Origin: Roseateles noduli
GTDB taxonomy: Bacteria > Pseudomonadota > Gammaproteobacteria > Burkholderiales > Burkholderiaceae_C
DNA length: 64,000 nt
NCBI GenBank assembly: GCA_002205125.1
Contig: NIOE01000018.1
Location: 62,001 to 126,000 of the forward strand
Direction: 5' to 3'
The position numbers were made by a program, and so were the translations under genes. Every line of letters starts with the position of its first letter. The stretch's first letter is position 1. The notes beneath the pieces were generated by a model. That model was not told the DNA's origin, did no database searches, and was given only the letters and a program-made list of their open reading frames with translations. Shown here piece after piece: positions 62,423 to 64,000 of this stretch.

Positions 62423-63718
62423 ATGTCCTCGCACCCGAAATCCTCCCGCCCGCAGCGCCGCTTTGCGCTCAAGACGCTGGCCGTCGCCGGCGCGCTGACC
62501 GGCCTGAACCTCGCCGCCCTGCCCGCCTTCGCCGCCGACACCATCAAGGTCGGCGTGCTGCACAGCCTGTCGGGCACCATGGCGATCTCGGAGACGGTGC
62601 TCAAGGACACCGTCCTGATGGCCATCGACGAGATCAACGCCAAGGGCGGCGTGCTGGGCAAGAAGCTCGAACCGGTGATCGTCGACCCGGCCTCCAACTG
62701 GCCGCTGTTCGCGGAGAAGACCCGCCAGCTGCTGACCCAGGACAAGGTCGCGGTGATCTTCGGCTGCTGGACTTCGGTGTCGCGCAAGTCGGTGCTGCCG
62801 GTGGTCGAGGAACTCAACGGCCTGCTCTTCTACCCCGTCCAGTACGAGGGCGAGGAACTCAGCAAGAACGTCTTCTACACCGGCGCCGCGCCCAACCAGC
62901 AGGCGATCCCCGCGGTCGACTACCTGATGAGCAAGGACGGCGGTGGCGCCAAGCGCTGGGTGCTGCTGGGCACCGACTACGTCTACCCCCGCACCACCAA
63001 CAAGATCCTGCGCGCCTACCTGAAGAGCAAGGGCGTGAAGGACTCGGACATCGACGAGAAGTACACCCCGTTCGGCCACAGCGACTACCAGACCATCGTC
63101 GCCGACATCAAGAAGTTCTCGGCCGGCGGCAAGACGGCGGTCGTGTCGACGATCAACGGCGACTCCAACGTGCCGTTCTACAAGGAGCTGGGCAACGCCG
63201 GGCTGAAGGCCAAGGACGTGCCGGTGGTGGCGTTCTCCGTCGGCGAGGAAGAGCTGCGCGGCGTCGATACCAAGCCGCTGGTCGGCCATCTGGCGGCGTG
63301 GAACTACTTCATGTCGATCAAGAATCCGACCAACGACGCCTTCATCAAGAAGTGGTCGACGTATGCGAAGGCGAAGAACCTGCCGGGTCACAAGGACAAG
63401 CCGCTGACCAACGATCCGATGGAGGCCACCTACATCGGCATCAACATGTGGAAGCAGGCGGTGGAGAAGGCCAAGTCGACCGACACCGACAAGGTGATCG
63501 CGGCGATGGCCGGTCAGACCTTCAGCGCGCCGTCGGGCATCACGTCCAAGATGGACGAGAAGAACCACCACCTGCACAAGTCGGTGTTCATCGGCGAGAT
63601 CCGCGCGGACGGGCAGTTCAACGTGGTGTGGAAGACCCCCGCCCCGGTCAAGGCCAAGCCGTGGAGCCCGTATATCGCCGGGAATGAAGGCAAGCCTGAC
63701 GAGCCGGCGAAGAAGTGA
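62423..63718 (+). CDS. urtA: urea ABC transporter substrate-binding protein UrtA
   Basis: 431 residues. The N-terminus has a twin-arginine-like signal (RRFALKTLAVAGALTGLNLA) with a cleavage near AFA. The mature protein follows UrtA closely: IKVGVLHSLSGTMAISE, IFGCWTSVSRKSVLPVVEE, LLFYPVQYEGEE and TNDPMEATYIGINMWKQA. It captures urea in the periplasm for UrtBCDE. Its stop overlaps the urtB start as TGATG. Together with the ure genes to the left it makes urea acquisition and hydrolysis a local theme. Confidence 0.96.
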   Translation: MSSHPKSSRPQRRFALKTLAVAGALTGLNLAALPAFAADTIKVGVLHSLSGTMAISETVLKDTVLMAIDEINAKGGVLGKKLEPVIVDPASNWPLFAEKTRQLLTQDKVAVIFGCWTSVSRKSVLPVVEELNGLLFYPVQYEGEELSKNVFYTGAAPNQQAIPAVDYLMSKDGGGAKRWVLLGTDYVYPRTTNKILRAYLKSKGVKDSDIDEKYTPFGHSDYQTIVADIKKFSAGGKTAVVSTINGDSNVPFYKELGNAGLKAKDVPVVAFSVGEEELRGVDTKPLVGHLAAWNYFMSIKNPTNDAFIKKWSTYAKAKNLPGHKDKPLTNDPMEATYIGINMWKQAVEKAKSTDTDKVIAAMAGQTFSAPSGITSKMDEKNHHLHKSVFIGEIRADGQFNVVWKTPAPVKAKPWSPYIAGNEGKPDEPAKK

Positions 63719-64000
63719 TGCGGCGCGCCCTGCTCCTCGGATGGACCCTGGCGCTGTGCGGCCTCGCGCCCCTCGCGCAGGCGCTCACGCAGCCGCAGGC
63801 GCTGTCCGTCGCGCAGGGCGAGACCGATGACCGCATCGCCGCGATCGGCAAGCTCGTCGCGGCGCCGGACGAGCGCACGGCCGTGCTGCTGCAGGCGCTG
63901 GCCGACGAACGCGTGAAGCTCGGTCCCGATCGGCGCGTGCTGATCTCCACCGACGCCGGCGTCGTCGACGCCGCCACCGGCGCGGCGGTGACGCTGTCGC
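63718..64000 (+). CDS. urtB: urea ABC transporter permease UrtB, N-terminal part (runs off window)
   Basis: Opens at the ATG overlapping the urtA stop and stays open for 94 codons to the window edge. It starts with a signal peptide (MRRALLLGWTLALCGLAPLA) and a soluble periplasmic segment (QPQALSVAQGETDDRIAAIG; LLQALADERVKLGPDRR), which is the N-terminal extension of the long form of UrtB; the membrane domain lies beyond the edge. Identity rests on position after urtA and on this extension. urtC, urtD, urtE and possibly ureD should follow. Confidence 0.85.
   Translation, partial: MRRALLLGWTLALCGLAPLAQALTQPQALSVAQGETDDRIAAIGKLVAAPDERTAVLLQALADERVKLGPDRRVLISTDAGVVDAATGAAVTLS

Overview
The window is GC-rich (roughly 70 percent by eye) and gene-dense, with no rRNA, recognisable insertion sequence, prophage or CRISPR array. 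Gene content suggests a betaproteobacterium of the Burkholderiales, probably near Roseateles, Mitsuaria or Rubrivivax: urease with an Urt-type urea ABC transporter, TctBA carriers, a PEP-CTERM protein, an EpsA-like regulator, PcaB, and an RF2 gene with the classical programmed frameshift. The placement is inference; no 16S gene is present.

Layout. 1-5.4 kb: acyl-CoA synthetase fragment, ArsC-like reductase, two GNAT acetyltransferases, an alpha/beta hydrolase, a thioesterase, a ParB-like protein and an orphan DUF4212 membrane protein. 5.4-10.5 kb: housekeeping prfB, pepN and fbp. 10.5-18 kb: DUF2130 protein with a coupled hydrolase, a D-serine-deaminase-like enzyme, a PEP-CTERM protein, tRNA-Thr, a MarR / siderophore-interacting-protein divergon, VanZ and an EpsA-like LuxR regulator. 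18-20.3 kb: egtB-egtD (ergothioneine). 20.3-27.5 kb: three tandem, divergent paralogues of about 650 residues with no recognised function, preceded on the same strand by a FeeM-like N-acyl amino acid synthase. 28-39 kb: pcaB, sapC-corC, apaH, tRNA-Ser directly followed by a cyanophycinase-like gene, a flavodoxin-fold oxidoreductase / LysR divergon, tctBA and an unknown 486-residue protein.

39.2-52.3 kb is a urease operon read on the minus strand, ureA-ureJ-ureB-ureC ... ureE-ureF-ureG. It is interrupted between ureC and ureE by about 8 kb of redox and tautomerase genes with their own regulators (DJ-1-like, SDR, aldehyde dehydrogenase, GlxA-type regulator, tautomerase, SDR, beta-hydroxyacid dehydrogenase, tautomerase, LysR). 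Divergent from ureA lies a 1161-residue protein that fuses an NCS1-type permease to a hybrid histidine kinase, followed by its probable LuxR-type response regulator. With urtA-urtB at the right edge, this brings uptake, probable sensing and hydrolysis of urea or a related nitrogen compound together. ureD is not in the window.

Points most worth a second look: the triplicated unknown family; the transporter-kinase fusion with its cysteine cluster; a chain of four 5-codon minicistrons linked by ATGA overlaps between an SDR gene and an AraC regulator (57916-57975); the interrupted urease operon; and several 7-14 bp tandem repeats at gene starts or in short intergenic gaps. All functions are read from sequence patterns without database searches.
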